A stretch of 64,000 nucleotides of DNA from Clostridiales bacterium (GTDB taxonomy: Bacteria; Bacillota; Clostridia; Oscillospirales; Oscillospiraceae): positions 1 to 64,000 of the forward strand of contig SFEG01000005.1 of assembly GCA_004558025.1 (NCBI GenBank), given 5' to 3'. The translations under genes were made by a program, and so were the position numbers. The notes under the pieces were generated by a model that did no database searches, was not told the origin of the DNA, and worked only from the letters and a program-made list of their open reading frames with translations. Positions 40,140-49,257 of the stretch are shown here, in pieces. Within the stretch, counting starts at the first letter, position 1. Every line of letters starts with the position of its first letter.

Positions 40140-41426
40140 ATGTCAACATCATTGATACTGCTGATAGTATGCTTCCTGGCGCTGATGGTAATCGGTCTGC
40201 CCATCGCATACAACCTTCTTATCACAACCGTGGTCTACCTGCTTTCGGCAGACCTCAACATCGTCCAGCTCGCGATAAAAATGTACGGAGGCATGAACAG
40301 CTTCTCGTTCCTCGCGGTACCGTTTTTCGTACTTACCGGCCAGCTGATGCTGCGCGGCGGTCTGCTTGAGTCACTCGTTAAATTCGTTAACGTGTGGTTC
40401 GGCAACTTCAAGGGCGCTATCGCGATCGTCACTATCGGCGCATCCCTGCTGATGGGCTCGATCGTCGGCCTGGCTGTCGCCTCGGCTGCATCCCTCGGCG
40501 TCTTCCTCATCCCCATGATGAAGAAGGAGGGCTACTCCCCGGCGTACTCGGCGGCGGTCATGTCCTCGGCCTCGCTGCTCGGACCTATCATGCCTCCGAG
40601 CGTGCTTATGATCCTGTACTGCACGGCAGTCGGCAACACTTCGATAGCGGGCCTGTTCATGGCGGCCGTAACCCCGGCTATCCTTATAGCTCTCACGCAA
40701 TGCGTTATCGCACACCGCACCGCCGTCAAGCGCGGCTACCCGTCTTACGGCAAATCCACCTGGAAGGAAAAAGGCCAGGCGACCCTCAAGGCTCTGCCCG
40801 CTCTGTTCCTGCCGGTCATCATCCTCGGCGGTATCTTCAGCGGCATATTCTCCATCACGGAGGCTTCCGGCGTTGCCGTTGTTTACAGTGCGATCATCGC
40901 ATTCTTCGTAAACCGTTCCGTCAAGCTCAAGGATATCCCCGACATGATCATTGAAGCTGCCTCGACCTCCGGCCTCGTTCTCATCCTCGCCGGCGCGGGC
41001 ACCGCAATGGCATGGGGCATCGCAAACGAGCGCGTCATGAGCCTGCTCATCGAGCCTCTGAGCCAGATGCCGCAGTGGGCGTTCCTGCTGCTGGTCAACG
41101 TCCTGCTGATTGTCTGCGGCATGTTCATGGATGACTACGCATCCACCGTTATCCTCGCTCCGATCATCGCTCCCATCGCATGGGCGATCGGCATCAACCC
41201 CCTGCACATCGGCCTGGTGTTCTGCGTCAACCTCGTCGTCGGCCTTGCAACTCCGCCCTTCGGCGTAACCCTGTTCGTTACAAGCCCCATCGCCGGAGTC
41301 CGCATAGAGGAGACGGCAAAAGAAGCCCTGCCATTCCTTATAACAACAATAGCCATACTGCTTCTGGTGACCTTCATCCCGGATATTGCGCTGTGGCTGC
41401 CGGAATCGATGGGCTACCTCTCATAG
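40140..41426 (+). CDS. dctM: TRAP transporter large permease DctM
   Basis: The 428-residue product is the 12-helix TRAP membrane subunit. Family features are FLAVPFFVLTGQLMLRGGL near residue 58, ASLLGPIMPPSVLMILY near residue 145, ITEASGVAVVYSAI near residue 245 and LATPPFGVTLFVTSPIAG near residue 380. It couples solute uptake to a sodium gradient. It is the first gene of the operon, followed by the binding protein and the small permease; the usual order is P-Q-M, so this arrangement (M-P-Q) is unusual. AAGGAGAG precedes the ATG. Confidence 0.93.
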   Translation: MSTSLILLIVCFLALMVIGLPIAYNLLITTVVYLLSADLNIVQLAIKMYGGMNSFSFLAVPFFVLTGQLMLRGGLLESLVKFVNVWFGNFKGAIAIVTIGASLLMGSIVGLAVASAASLGVFLIPMMKKEGYSPAYSAAVMSSASLLGPIMPPSVLMILYCTAVGNTSIAGLFMAAVTPAILIALTQCVIAHRTAVKRGYPSYGKSTWKEKGQATLKALPALFLPVIILGGIFSGIFSITEASGVAVVYSAIIAFFVNRSVKLKDIPDMIIEAASTSGLVLILAGAGTAMAWGIANERVMSLLIEPLSQMPQWAFLLLVNVLLIVCGMFMDDYASTVILAPIIAPIAWAIGINPLHIGLVFCVNLVVGLATPPFGVTLFVTSPIAGVRIEETAKEALPFLITTIAILLLVTFIPDIALWLPESMGYLS

Positions 41427-41468
41427 TAGTTATTTAAAATAACAATATAATTAAAAGGAGAAATGAAA

Positions 41469-42533
41469 ATGTCTAAGAGAATCATTGCTCTGCTGCTTGC
41501 TCTGGTCATGGTGTTCGCACTGTGCGCCTGCGGCAACGGCGGCAACGGCGGCACCTCCGCCGGCAACGACGATGTAGGCGACGAAACCTACACCATCCGC
41601 ATCGCTTGCGAAAACTCCGACTCTTACCCCGCAACTCTCGGTCTGTACCAGATGGAGAAGTACGTTGAGTCTCACACCAACGGCAAGGTCCAGATAGAGG
41701 TCTGCGCCTCCGGCCAGCTCGGCGGCGAGGAAGAGACTCTTGAGCAGGTCGCTCAGGGCAACCTCGAGATGGCAGTCGCATCCTTCGCTCCGGTCGTATC
41801 CTACGTTCCCGAGTTCGAAGTAATGGACATCCCCTTCGTTTACAATTCCTACACCGAGGCATGGATGGTTCTTGACAGCTATGTCGGCACCAACCTGCTT
41901 GACAAGATGGAAGCTCAGGGCCTCAAGGGCATGGCTTACATGGAAAACGGCATGCGCCAGGTCACCAGCAATGTCTCTGCGATAAACAGCATTGACGACT
42001 TCAAGGGCGTTAAGCTGCGCACCATGCAGAACAACAACCACATGGCTTCCTTCCAGGCACTCGGCGCAAACCCCACTCCCGTAGCATTCTCCGAGCTGTA
42101 CATCTCCCTGTCTCAGAAGGTCGTTGACGCACAGGAGAACCCCATCGCAAACGTCACCGACAAGAAGCTCTACGAGGTTCAGAAGTACCTGTCCCTCACC
42201 AACCACATCTATGACGCAATGCCTCTGGTTTGCAACCTCGACTTCTTCAACAGCCTGCCCCAGGCTTACCAGAAGGTCGTTCAGGCCGGCGCGATCTACG
42301 CTCAGGAGTTCAGCCGCTTCTGCAACTACGAGCGTGAGGATCTCATCCTTGCCGATCTTGCTGACAAGTACGGCATGCAGGTAAACGAGGTTTCCGCAGA
42401 CGCAAGAGCCGAGATGGCAAAGGTCGCACAGCCCGCAGTTATGGAGCTCGTTGCAAAGGACATCGGCCAGGACGCTGTTGATCAGTACATGCAGGACGTT
42501 CAGGACGTTCTCGCCCAGATCTCCAAGTTCTGA
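41469..42533 (+). CDS. dctP: TRAP transporter substrate-binding protein DctP
   Basis: The 354-residue product has a lipoprotein-type signal (LALVMVFALCACGNG) and the DctP fold. The conserved substrate carboxylate ligand, an arginine, is visible in FKGVKLRTMQNNNH near residue 175, and FQALGANPTPVAFSELYISL follows. Nearly all DctP proteins bind organic acids through this arginine, which fits a hydroxyacid. The start at 41469 was preferred over 41463 because AGGAG then has an 8-base spacing. It lies 42 bases behind dctM. Confidence 0.92.
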   Translation: MSKRIIALLLALVMVFALCACGNGGNGGTSAGNDDVGDETYTIRIACENSDSYPATLGLYQMEKYVESHTNGKVQIEVCASGQLGGEEETLEQVAQGNLEMAVASFAPVVSYVPEFEVMDIPFVYNSYTEAWMVLDSYVGTNLLDKMEAQGLKGMAYMENGMRQVTSNVSAINSIDDFKGVKLRTMQNNNHMASFQALGANPTPVAFSELYISLSQKVVDAQENPIANVTDKKLYEVQKYLSLTNHIYDAMPLVCNLDFFNSLPQAYQKVVQAGAIYAQEFSRFCNYEREDLILADLADKYGMQVNEVSADARAEMAKVAQPAVMELVAKDIGQDAVDQYMQDVQDVLAQISKF

Positions 42534-42590
42534 TTTCTCTAACGTCTGACCGCTGAAGCGGCCGAAGACACATCCGGAAGGAGAAGACAA

Positions 42591-43130
42591 ATGGTTGAAA
42601 AAATTGACAAAGCCCTCGAAGTAGTATTCAAGATAATGAAGGTGCTGCTCATACTCGTGCTCGTATCGATGGTAGTTATCCTTATGGCTCACATCATATT
42701 CCGCTATGTGCTGAATAACTCGCTTACATGGTCGGAGGAGCTTCTGAAGATAATGCTCGTATGGTTCGGCATGATGAGCGTTGCGGTGCTTGCAGCGCGC
42801 CGTGAGCATGTCGCGATCGTTGTCTTCAAGGAGCACATGCCGAAGAAGGTTCAGAACTTCCTGTCCAAGCTTACGCAGCTTATCATTGTCGGTATCTGCG
42901 TTCTCATGGTCATCATCGGCATACAGTACTGCATGAAGGCCGGATTCCGTCTGACGCCCGCACTCAGGATCCCCTATGTATGGGCTTACGCGGCAATACC
43001 CGTCGCATTCGTACCGGTAACGCTCTTTGAGCTTCGCAACTTCATCTGCGACTTTACCGGCAAGGGCAACTATGCCTGCATCGAGAAGCCTGAAGAGGAT
43101 CTCACCGGCGGCAAGGACGTCGAGCTTTGA
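42591..43130 (+). CDS. dctQ: TRAP transporter small permease DctQ
   Basis: The 179-residue product has four membrane helices and the DctQ signature around ILMAHIIFRYVLNNSLTWSEE near residue 25 and ARREHVAIVVFKEHMP near residue 65. It pairs with DctM. GGAAGGAG precedes its ATG. It is the third TRAP gene. Confidence 0.92.
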   Translation: MVEKIDKALEVVFKIMKVLLILVLVSMVVILMAHIIFRYVLNNSLTWSEELLKIMLVWFGMMSVAVLAARREHVAIVVFKEHMPKKVQNFLSKLTQLIIVGICVLMVIIGIQYCMKAGFRLTPALRIPYVWAYAAIPVAFVPVTLFELRNFICDFTGKGNYACIEKPEEDLTGGKDVEL

Positions 43131-43202
43131 TGGCAAAATAAATTTTACGGTCGGAGGGGCTCAGGCTCCTCCGACTTTTTAAGCTCTTTGGAGGAAAAAA
43201 GA

Positions 43203-44492
43203 ATGTACACATTAGAAAAAAAGGACGGCGTCTGTGTATATAAGGACACGATGCTCGGCATAGAGCTCCGCCTGCCGGAGGAAAACTGCGCGGGCATGGT
43301 GCAGACGCGCGAGCTGCCTGCGATAGGCGGGCAGGGCGCGATAGAAAAGGCCTTTTCAGAGCCCGTATCGGGCAAAACGCTCAGCGAGATCGCACGCGAT
43401 AAGGGCGCGAAGACCGCCTGCATACTTATATCGGACGCAACGCGCGGCATACCGACAGCGCCCATGGCGAAGGTCGCCGTCGACGAGCTCGTAAAGGGCG
43501 GCCTGGAGCTTAAAAACATCACGTTTTTCGTCGCCATCGGCGTTCACCGCCCGGCAACGGAGGATGAGATGAAATATGCCCTCGGCGAGCTGCACGGCAA
43601 GGTCGAGTGCGTAAACCATACGCCGTTTGACAAGGATAATCTCATCTACCTCGGCGACAGCACCAACGGCACCCCCGTGACGGTAAACCGCCGCGCTTAC
43701 GAATGCGATATCCATGTTCAGATAGGCAAGGTCGAGCCGCATGAGTTCGCGGGCTTCTCAGGCGGACGCAAATCCGTGCTGCCGGGCATATCGTCCGAGG
43801 AGACGATACGCGTAAATCACCGCCCCGAGCGCATCCTCGATCCCCGTGCCGCCATCGGCAGGCTCGACGATAACCCGGTGAGCGACGATATGATCGAGGC
43901 CGCCGAGCTCTTCGGCATAGACTTTGGCGTAAACTGCATCCTCAATAACGAGATGAAAATAGCCGCCGTGTTCACCGGCAGCCTCGTAGAGTGCCACAGC
44001 GCGGCGGTCAAATACGTCCGCGATTATCTCGGCGTCGGGATTGAAAAGCCCGATGTTATCGTAACATGCCCCGGTCAGCCGCTTGATATCGACTTTTATC
44101 AGTCGGCAAAGGCGCTTATCGGTATGACCGAGATACTCGACGGCGATATTGTCACGCTGCTCACCTGCGGCTGCGCAGAAGGTGTGAACTCGCCCGACAT
44201 GCTGCGAGCCTTTGCCTCCGGAAAGACGCTGCCCGAGATCGAGCTCTGGACGACGGAGCATTACGAGATACAGATGGATCACGTTTTGCTGCTTGCGAAG
44301 ATCTATCGCAAGGGCGCGAAGGTCGTTTTGAGCTGCCCGAACGTCACCGATGACGAGGCAAGAACCATGCTCATGGAGCCCGAAAAGGACCCGCAGAAGG
44401 CGCTTGAGCGCGCAATGGCTCTTACGGGAAAGCCCTGCCCCAAGGTGCTGTTTTATCCCCGTCCGCAGACCGGTCTTCCGTATCTTAAATAA
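43203..44492 (+). CDS. larA: LarA-family nickel-pincer 2-hydroxyacid racemase
   Basis: The 429-residue product is a full-length LarA-type (DUF2088) protein. It has FVAIGVHRPATEDEM with the first catalytic His (LarA His108), and IGKVEPHEFAGFSGGRKSVL with the second His and the lysine that holds the nickel-pincer nucleotide (His174, Lys184), then a histidine in IRVNHRPER (His200, nickel ligand). LarA family members racemise or epimerise lactate, malate, 2-hydroxyglutarate and other 2-hydroxyacids. The LarB, LarC and LarE cofactor enzymes are not in the window. GGAGG is 8 bases before the ATG at 43203. Closing the TRAP operon, it probably makes one enantiomer for the kinase. Confidence 0.85.
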   Translation: MYTLEKKDGVCVYKDTMLGIELRLPEENCAGMVQTRELPAIGGQGAIEKAFSEPVSGKTLSEIARDKGAKTACILISDATRGIPTAPMAKVAVDELVKGGLELKNITFFVAIGVHRPATEDEMKYALGELHGKVECVNHTPFDKDNLIYLGDSTNGTPVTVNRRAYECDIHVQIGKVEPHEFAGFSGGRKSVLPGISSEETIRVNHRPERILDPRAAIGRLDDNPVSDDMIEAAELFGIDFGVNCILNNEMKIAAVFTGSLVECHSAAVKYVRDYLGVGIEKPDVIVTCPGQPLDIDFYQSAKALIGMTEILDGDIVTLLTCGCAEGVNSPDMLRAFASGKTLPEIELWTTEHYEIQMDHVLLLAKIYRKGAKVVLSCPNVTDDEARTMLMEPEKDPQKALERAMALTGKPCPKVLFYPRPQTGLPYLK

Positions 44493-44504
44493 TTAAAATA
44501 ATTG

Positions 44505-44536
44505 AATAAAAAAAGGTGGTCTTTGACCACCTTTTT
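44505..44536. terminator. Terminator of the TRAP-larA operon
   Basis: AAAAAGGTGGTC and GACCACCTTTTT are 11-bp-plus arms with a TTT loop; A and T runs on either side also serve the convergent mnmE gene. Confidence 0.92.
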
Positions 44537-45894
44537 TATTTGCCTACGCAGAAGCGCTCGAATATTCGGTTCGTGACCTCCTCGCGCACCGTGCGGCCTG
44601 TGAGCTCGCCGAGCGCGGCCATGGCCGTTTCCGTCTCGGTCAGGACGATATCGGGCGTGCAGCCGTTTTTCATTGCGTCTTCGGCTGCTTTCATGGACTC
44701 AAGGGCTCGGGAGACCGCGTCAAACTGCCGCGCGTTTGTCAGTATCTCGCCCGCGGGAGCCGAGGGCTCGGGGAAAAGCTCACGCACAGTGTCCTCAAGC
44801 TCTTTAAGCCCCTCGCCGGTCACGGAGCTCAGCTCCACGACGGGCAGCGCCGTTTCCGGCACGGCGGCAGCACTGCCGAGATCGTGCTTTGACAGTATAA
44901 CGATACCGTGCGGGGCGCGTTCTGCGCATTTTATGAGCTCTGTGTCCTCGCCCGTGAGCTCCCGGCTTCCGTCAATTACTGCGAGAACGAGCTCGGCGTG
45001 CTCCATTGCCCTGCGCGAGCGTGAAACACCCATGCGCTCTATCTCGTCGCTTGTTTCGCGGATGCCCGCAGTGTCGGTGAGACGGAGCAGCACGCCGCCG
45101 AGCAGGAGCTTTTCCTCAATGGTGTCGCGCGTTGTACCGGGGATATTGGTGACGATGGCGCGGTCGTAGCCCAGAACGGCGTTCAGAAGCGAGCTTTTTC
45201 CTGCGTTCGGGCGGCCGACTATCGCGGCGGGAATGCCGGAATTCATTAGTCTGCCGCTGTCGTAGCTTGCGCGGAGCCTTTCGAGCGTTTCCGTACAGCG
45301 GGCAATATCGGCTCTGTAGCGCTCGAGGGTGAAGTCCTCGATGTCCTCGTCGGGATAGTCGAGCACCGCGTGATAGTGCGAGCTTATGTCGGTGAGGACA
45401 TTGTATATATCGTCAATGCGCCGCGAGATCGCGCCCGCGAGCTGACCTGCCGCGTTGCGGGCTGCCTCGGCTGTTTCGGCATCTATGATATCCGCGACGG
45501 CCTCCGCGCTTGCAAGATCCATGCGGCCGTTTAAAAACGCACGCTTTGTAAACTCGCCGGGCAGCGCCTGCCTTGCGCCGAGGGAAAACGCGGCGTCGAG
45601 CACGGCGCGCAGAACGACGGGCGAGCCGTGGCACTGAAACTCGGCGGTGTCCTCGCCGGTGTAGCTGTTCGGCGCACGGCTTATTGTGCACAGGCAAATA
45701 TCCAGAAGCCTGCCCTGCGCATCGTTGAGCTTGCCGTATACGAGCTTTCGGTCGTCGCAGTCGGACATTTTCCCGCCCGACATGGGCGAGAACAGCTTAT
45801 CTGCAATGTCTGTCGCCATGCCGCCCGACATGCGCACGATGCCTATTGCGCAGACCTGTGAGCCGGTGGAGACGGCGGCTATCGTATCTGACAT
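44536..45894 (-). CDS. mnmE: tRNA uridine-5-carboxymethylaminomethyl(34) synthesis GTPase MnmE
   Basis: The 452-residue product has the tetrahydrofolate-binding N domain (TIAAVSTG, IGIVRMSG), the GTPase inserted in the helical domain (GRPNAGKSSLLNA, IPGTTRDT, DTAGIRET, SKHD) and the C-terminal CVGK with its catalytic-type cysteine. It works with MnmG on wobble uridines. It is transcribed away from larA; a terminator and the rex gene lie upstream. Confidence 0.97.
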   Translation of the reverse strand: MSDTIAAVSTGSQVCAIGIVRMSGGMATDIADKLFSPMSGGKMSDCDDRKLVYGKLNDAQGRLLDICLCTISRAPNSYTGEDTAEFQCHGSPVVLRAVLDAAFSLGARQALPGEFTKRAFLNGRMDLASAEAVADIIDAETAEAARNAAGQLAGAISRRIDDIYNVLTDISSHYHAVLDYPDEDIEDFTLERYRADIARCTETLERLRASYDSGRLMNSGIPAAIVGRPNAGKSSLLNAVLGYDRAIVTNIPGTTRDTIEEKLLLGGVLLRLTDTAGIRETSDEIERMGVSRSRRAMEHAELVLAVIDGSRELTGEDTELIKCAERAPHGIVILSKHDLGSAAAVPETALPVVELSSVTGEGLKELEDTVRELFPEPSAPAGEILTNARQFDAVSRALESMKAAEDAMKNGCTPDIVLTETETAMAALGELTGRTVREEVTNRIFERFCVGK

Positions 45895-45910
45895 ATTGCT
45901 TCCTCCAACT

Positions 45911-45937
45911 AAAAAAGGCGGGCTGCTGCCCGCCTTG
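45911..45937 (-). terminator. Terminator of the rex gene
   Basis: AAGGCGGGC and GCCCGCCTT are perfect 9-bp arms with a 4-base loop, followed on the minus strand by AGTTGG after a T-rich run of the complementary A6. Confidence 0.8.
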
Positions 45938-45949
45938 AAATGTTTTTTA

Positions 45950-46618
45950 TTACTTGTTCATTCTTGCGGCTCTTGCGGCCTTCTCGTCGTTATCCTCGGA
46001 GATGTAGTAGCTCAGGGACAGCAGCGAGTCGGAGAAATGGATGTTCTCGACGATGGTGCTGCTCTCGGGCGCGGTGAGCTCGATGTTCGTGAAGTTCCAG
46101 ATGGCGTTTACGCCGTGCGAGGTGAGAAGCTCGGTCGTGGCAATCGCGTGAGCCTTGGGAACACAAAGAACGGCTGCGTCGACCTTGTTTTCGGAAAGAT
46201 ACTGCGGCAGGGTGGCCATGTCATGGATCGTCACGCCCTCGTAATCGGTGCCTATAAGCTGAGGCTTGATATCAAAGGCGGCCTTGAGGTCAAAGCCCCA
46301 GGTCTTGAAAGAGAAGTTGCACAGAAGTGCCTGGCCGAGGTTGCCGACGCCGATGAGGATGGCGCTGTAGCCCCTGTCCATGCCGAGGATGGAGGCGATC
46401 TCCGCGCGCAGTGCGGTGACCTTGTAGCCGTAGCCCTGCTGACCGAACTCGCCGAAGCAGCTGAAGTCCTGACGGATCTGCGAGGGGGTGAGGCCAAGCT
46501 GACGGCCAAGCTCGCCGGAGGATATACGGCTTACGCCGGCCTCGGTGAGCTCATCGAGCTTTCTTAAATACCGCGGAAGGCGACGAATTACGTTATTAGA
46601 TACTTTTACACGCTTCAT
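45950..46618 (-). CDS. rex: Redox-sensing transcriptional repressor Rex
   Basis: The 222-residue product has the Rex N-terminal winged helix (VIRRLPRYLRKLDEL, then ELGRQLGLTPSQIRQDFSCFG) and the Rossmann domain (ILIGVGNLGQALLCNF near residue 90). Rex senses the NADH/NAD+ ratio and represses fermentation and respiration genes. It has the expected length. The start at 46618 follows AAGGAGAAC. Confidence 0.96.
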   Translation of the reverse strand: MKRVKVSNNVIRRLPRYLRKLDELTEAGVSRISSGELGRQLGLTPSQIRQDFSCFGEFGQQGYGYKVTALRAEIASILGMDRGYSAILIGVGNLGQALLCNFSFKTWGFDLKAAFDIKPQLIGTDYEGVTIHDMATLPQYLSENKVDAAVLCVPKAHAIATTELLTSHGVNAIWNFTNIELTAPESSTIVENIHFSDSLLSLSYYISEDNDEKAARAARMNK

Positions 46619-46832
46619 TTATAGTTCTCCTTAAATAGCCGTAGGGGGGGTGTTAATAAATTGATTAATGAATTATATCATATGTTTTTGCGCTTTTCAA
46701 GTGGATAAATGTCAGTAAATGTCCGATTTTCTGCCGAAAATGCCATGTTTTCAGATTGATGTTTCGTCCGATCTATGTTATTTTTAAGGTTACGGATATG
46801 CTTACGGAAAAACAATCGGAGAGTGAAAGAAA

Positions 46833-47546
46833 ATGCGAATGAGAAAAAAACCGAATTTGCAGCCGCGCATGGAAAGATGCGCTGCCGTTCAGATAATGAG
46901 CCCCGAGCTTCTTCGCGGCCGCTGGCATGATGAATTCCCCGGCAGGGCGCTGTGGCTCGAGATAGGCTGCGGCAAGGGCCGCTTCACCGTCGGCACGGCG
47001 CAGGAAAACCCCGAGGCCGAGCTCGTTGCGCTGGAAAAGGTCGAGGATGCGATGGTCATTGCCATGGAGCGTGCCTGCGAGGCGAAAACGGAAAACGTGC
47101 GCTTTATATCCATGGATGCCCTGAAGCTGCGCGAGGTGTTTGCGCCCGGCGAGGTCGAGCGCATTTTCGTCAATTTCTGCGATCCGTGGCCGAAAAGCCG
47201 TGACGCAAAGCACAGGCTGACATCTCCGAATTTTCTGCGTATATACGCCGACATTCTGCCGCTCGGCGGCGAGGTCTGCTTCAAGACGGATAACCTGCCG
47301 CTTTTCGAGTGGTCGCTTGAGCAGATAAAGGCCGAGGGCTGGGAGGTGCAAGGCGTCACAAACGATTTGCACGAAAACGGCGAGGGCGGAGTCATGACCG
47401 ATTACGAGTGCAAATTCCGCGAAATGGGCGTTAAGATAAACCGCCTTGCCGCCGTCAAAACGCAGGAGACGAAAAACGGCGCGTCGGGCGAGGTTCCCAG
47501 ACTGCGCAACGCCGCGCTTTCCGACGCGAGGGGGATAAACGAATGA
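46833..47546 (+). CDS. trmB: tRNA (guanine-N7)-methyltransferase TrmB
   Basis: The 237-residue product is a SAM methyltransferase with the TrmB pattern: LWLEIGCGKGRFTVG near residue 41, ERIFVNFCDPWPKSRDAKHRL near residue 110 and the C-terminal TDYECKFREMG. It methylates G46 of tRNA. A 30-residue tail after the domain is rich in charged residues. It overlaps the exonuclease gene by 4 bases (ATGA), starting a run of housekeeping genes. Confidence 0.95.
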   Translation: MRMRKKPNLQPRMERCAAVQIMSPELLRGRWHDEFPGRALWLEIGCGKGRFTVGTAQENPEAELVALEKVEDAMVIAMERACEAKTENVRFISMDALKLREVFAPGEVERIFVNFCDPWPKSRDAKHRLTSPNFLRIYADILPLGGEVCFKTDNLPLFEWSLEQIKAEGWEVQGVTNDLHENGEGGVMTDYECKFREMGVKINRLAAVKTQETKNGASGEVPRLRNAALSDARGINE

Positions 47547-48292
47547 GATTTATAAGCTGGAACGTTAACGGCCTTCGCGCCGTCGTAAAAAAGGGCTTTG
47601 AGGATATATTCTGGTCGCTGGACGCGGACTTTTTCTGCCTGCAGGAGACAAAGCTTCAGGAAGGACAGATAGAGCTCGACCTGCCGGGCTATGAGAGCTA
47701 CTGGAGCTATGCCGAGAAAAAGGGATACTCCGGCACGGCGATATTCACAAGGCACACGCCCCTGAGCGTAAGGCACAACATCCCCGGCCACGAGACCGAA
47801 GGCAGAGCCGTCACGCTTGAGTATGAGGATTTTTACCTTGTGTGCGTTTACACGCCGAACTCGCAGGATTCCTTAAAGCGCATTGACTACCGCATGAGCT
47901 GGGAGGATGACTTCCGCACGTATCTTGTGGAACTGGATAAGTCAAAGCCCGTCATCGTCTGCGGCGACATGAACGTCGCGCACGAGGAGATAGACCTCAA
48001 AAATCCGGACACGAACCACTTTAACCCCGGCTTTTCGGATGAAGAGCGCGGCAAATTCACGGAGCTTCTGGACGCCGGATTTATCGACAGCTTCCGCACG
48101 CTTTACCCCGATAAGCGCGACGCGTACTCCTGGTGGAGCTACCGCGCGGCGGCAAGATCGCGCAACGTCGGCTGGCGCATCGACTATTTTGTCGTATCCG
48201 AGCGCCTTAAGGAGAACATAAAGGACGCGTACATACTGCCCGAGATACTCGGCTCGGATCACTGCCCGGTGGGACTGGATATATTATGGTGA
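47543..48292 (+). CDS. xth: Exodeoxyribonuclease III
   Basis: The 249-residue product belongs to the ExoA/ExoIII AP-endonuclease family: MRFISWNVNGLRAVVKKGF, LQETKLQ with the metal Glu, VCVYTPNSQ, CGDMNVAHEEIDL and the terminal GSDHCPVGLDI with catalytic His. It repairs abasic sites. It overlaps the trmB stop by 4 bases and the following dus gene by 7. Confidence 0.96.
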   Translation: MRFISWNVNGLRAVVKKGFEDIFWSLDADFFCLQETKLQEGQIELDLPGYESYWSYAEKKGYSGTAIFTRHTPLSVRHNIPGHETEGRAVTLEYEDFYLVCVYTPNSQDSLKRIDYRMSWEDDFRTYLVELDKSKPVIVCGDMNVAHEEIDLKNPDTNHFNPGFSDEERGKFTELLDAGFIDSFRTLYPDKRDAYSWWSYRAAARSRNVGWRIDYFVVSERLKENIKDAYILPEILGSDHCPVGLDILW

Positions 48293-49257
48293 AGATAGGC
48301 AATGTTGAGATTAACGGCAAAATGACGCTCGCGCCGATGGCGGGGGTCACGGATTTTGCCTTCAGAGCCATATGCACCGAGCTCGGCGCGGCGCTCACGA
48401 CGACCGAGATGGTCAGCGCAAAGGCGCTGTGCTACGGCGATAAAAAAACGCGCAGCCTTCTGTATAACCTGCCCGGCTGCCGCCCCTTCGCGGCGCAGAT
48501 CTTCGGGCACGAGCCGGAGTTCATGGCCGAGGCCGCACCCATGGCGATAGAGTATTCCGGCGCAGATATATTGGATATAAACATGGGCTGCCCCGTCGGC
48601 AAGATCGTCAAAAGCGGCGACGGCTCGGCGCTAATGCGCGACCCCGAGCTCGCAGGTAAGATAGTGCAGGCCGTGGTCGCGGCCGTAAATGTTCCGGTGA
48701 CGGTGAAGTTCCGCAAGGGCTTTGACGGCGGCAGCGTGAATGCCGTCGAGTTTGCAAAGGTCATTGAGCAGGCGAGAGCCTCGGCCATAGCCGTTCACGG
48801 CAGAACGAGGGCGCAGATGTACTCCGGCCGCGCCGACTGGGATATAATCCGCGATGTGAAAAGGGCGGTGTCCATCCCCGTTATCGCAAACGGAGATATC
48901 TTCTCGGCGCATGACGCGGAGCATATCCTGCGTTACACCGGCTGCGAGCTTGCGATGATAGGCCGCGGAATATTCGGCGACCCCTGGCTTTTTGCCGAGG
49001 CAAACGCGTATATTGCCGGAGGGGAGATACCCGAAAAGCCGCCGCTTCCCGAGCGTATGGAGCTTGCTCTGCGGCACACGAAAATGTACGCCGAACAATT
49101 CGGCGAGCGCCTTGCCTGCCTTGAGGCGCGCCATCAGATACCCTGGTATCTCAAGGGCGTGGCGCATGCAGGGTACTATAAGCAGCAGCTCGTACGGGTC
49201 GAATCGCTCGATGAGCTTGAAAAGATCATAAACGGCATTAAGAGAGAACTGATATGA
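48286..49257 (+). CDS. dusB: tRNA-dihydrouridine synthase DusB type
   Basis: The 323-residue product has the Dus FMN barrel: LAPMAGVTDFAFRAI near residue 15, DINMGCPVGKIVKSGDGSAL near residue 105 with the catalytic cysteine, FRKGFDGG, VHGRTRAQMYSG and VIANGDIFS. It reduces uridines in tRNA. The ATG overlaps the upstream exonuclease stop, and its own stop overlaps the sigma-factor start by 4 bases. Confidence 0.95.
   Translation: MVKIGNVEINGKMTLAPMAGVTDFAFRAICTELGAALTTTEMVSAKALCYGDKKTRSLLYNLPGCRPFAAQIFGHEPEFMAEAAPMAIEYSGADILDINMGCPVGKIVKSGDGSALMRDPELAGKIVQAVVAAVNVPVTVKFRKGFDGGSVNAVEFAKVIEQARASAIAVHGRTRAQMYSGRADWDIIRDVKRAVSIPVIANGDIFSAHDAEHILRYTGCELAMIGRGIFGDPWLFAEANAYIAGGEIPEKPPLPERMELALRHTKMYAEQFGERLACLEARHQIPWYLKGVAHAGYYKQQLVRVESLDELEKIINGIKRELI

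Noticed and set aside
41451..43136. A 561-codon open frame opposite dctP and dctQ
   Set aside because: It is antisense shadow; the plus-strand genes have ribosome binding sites, signal peptide and family motifs.
46640..46680. Rex operator upstream of rex (TGTTAATAAATTGATTAATG)
   Set aside because: It only partly matches the TTGTTAA..TTAACAA pattern, and AT-rich sequence of this kind arises easily, so it was not listed.
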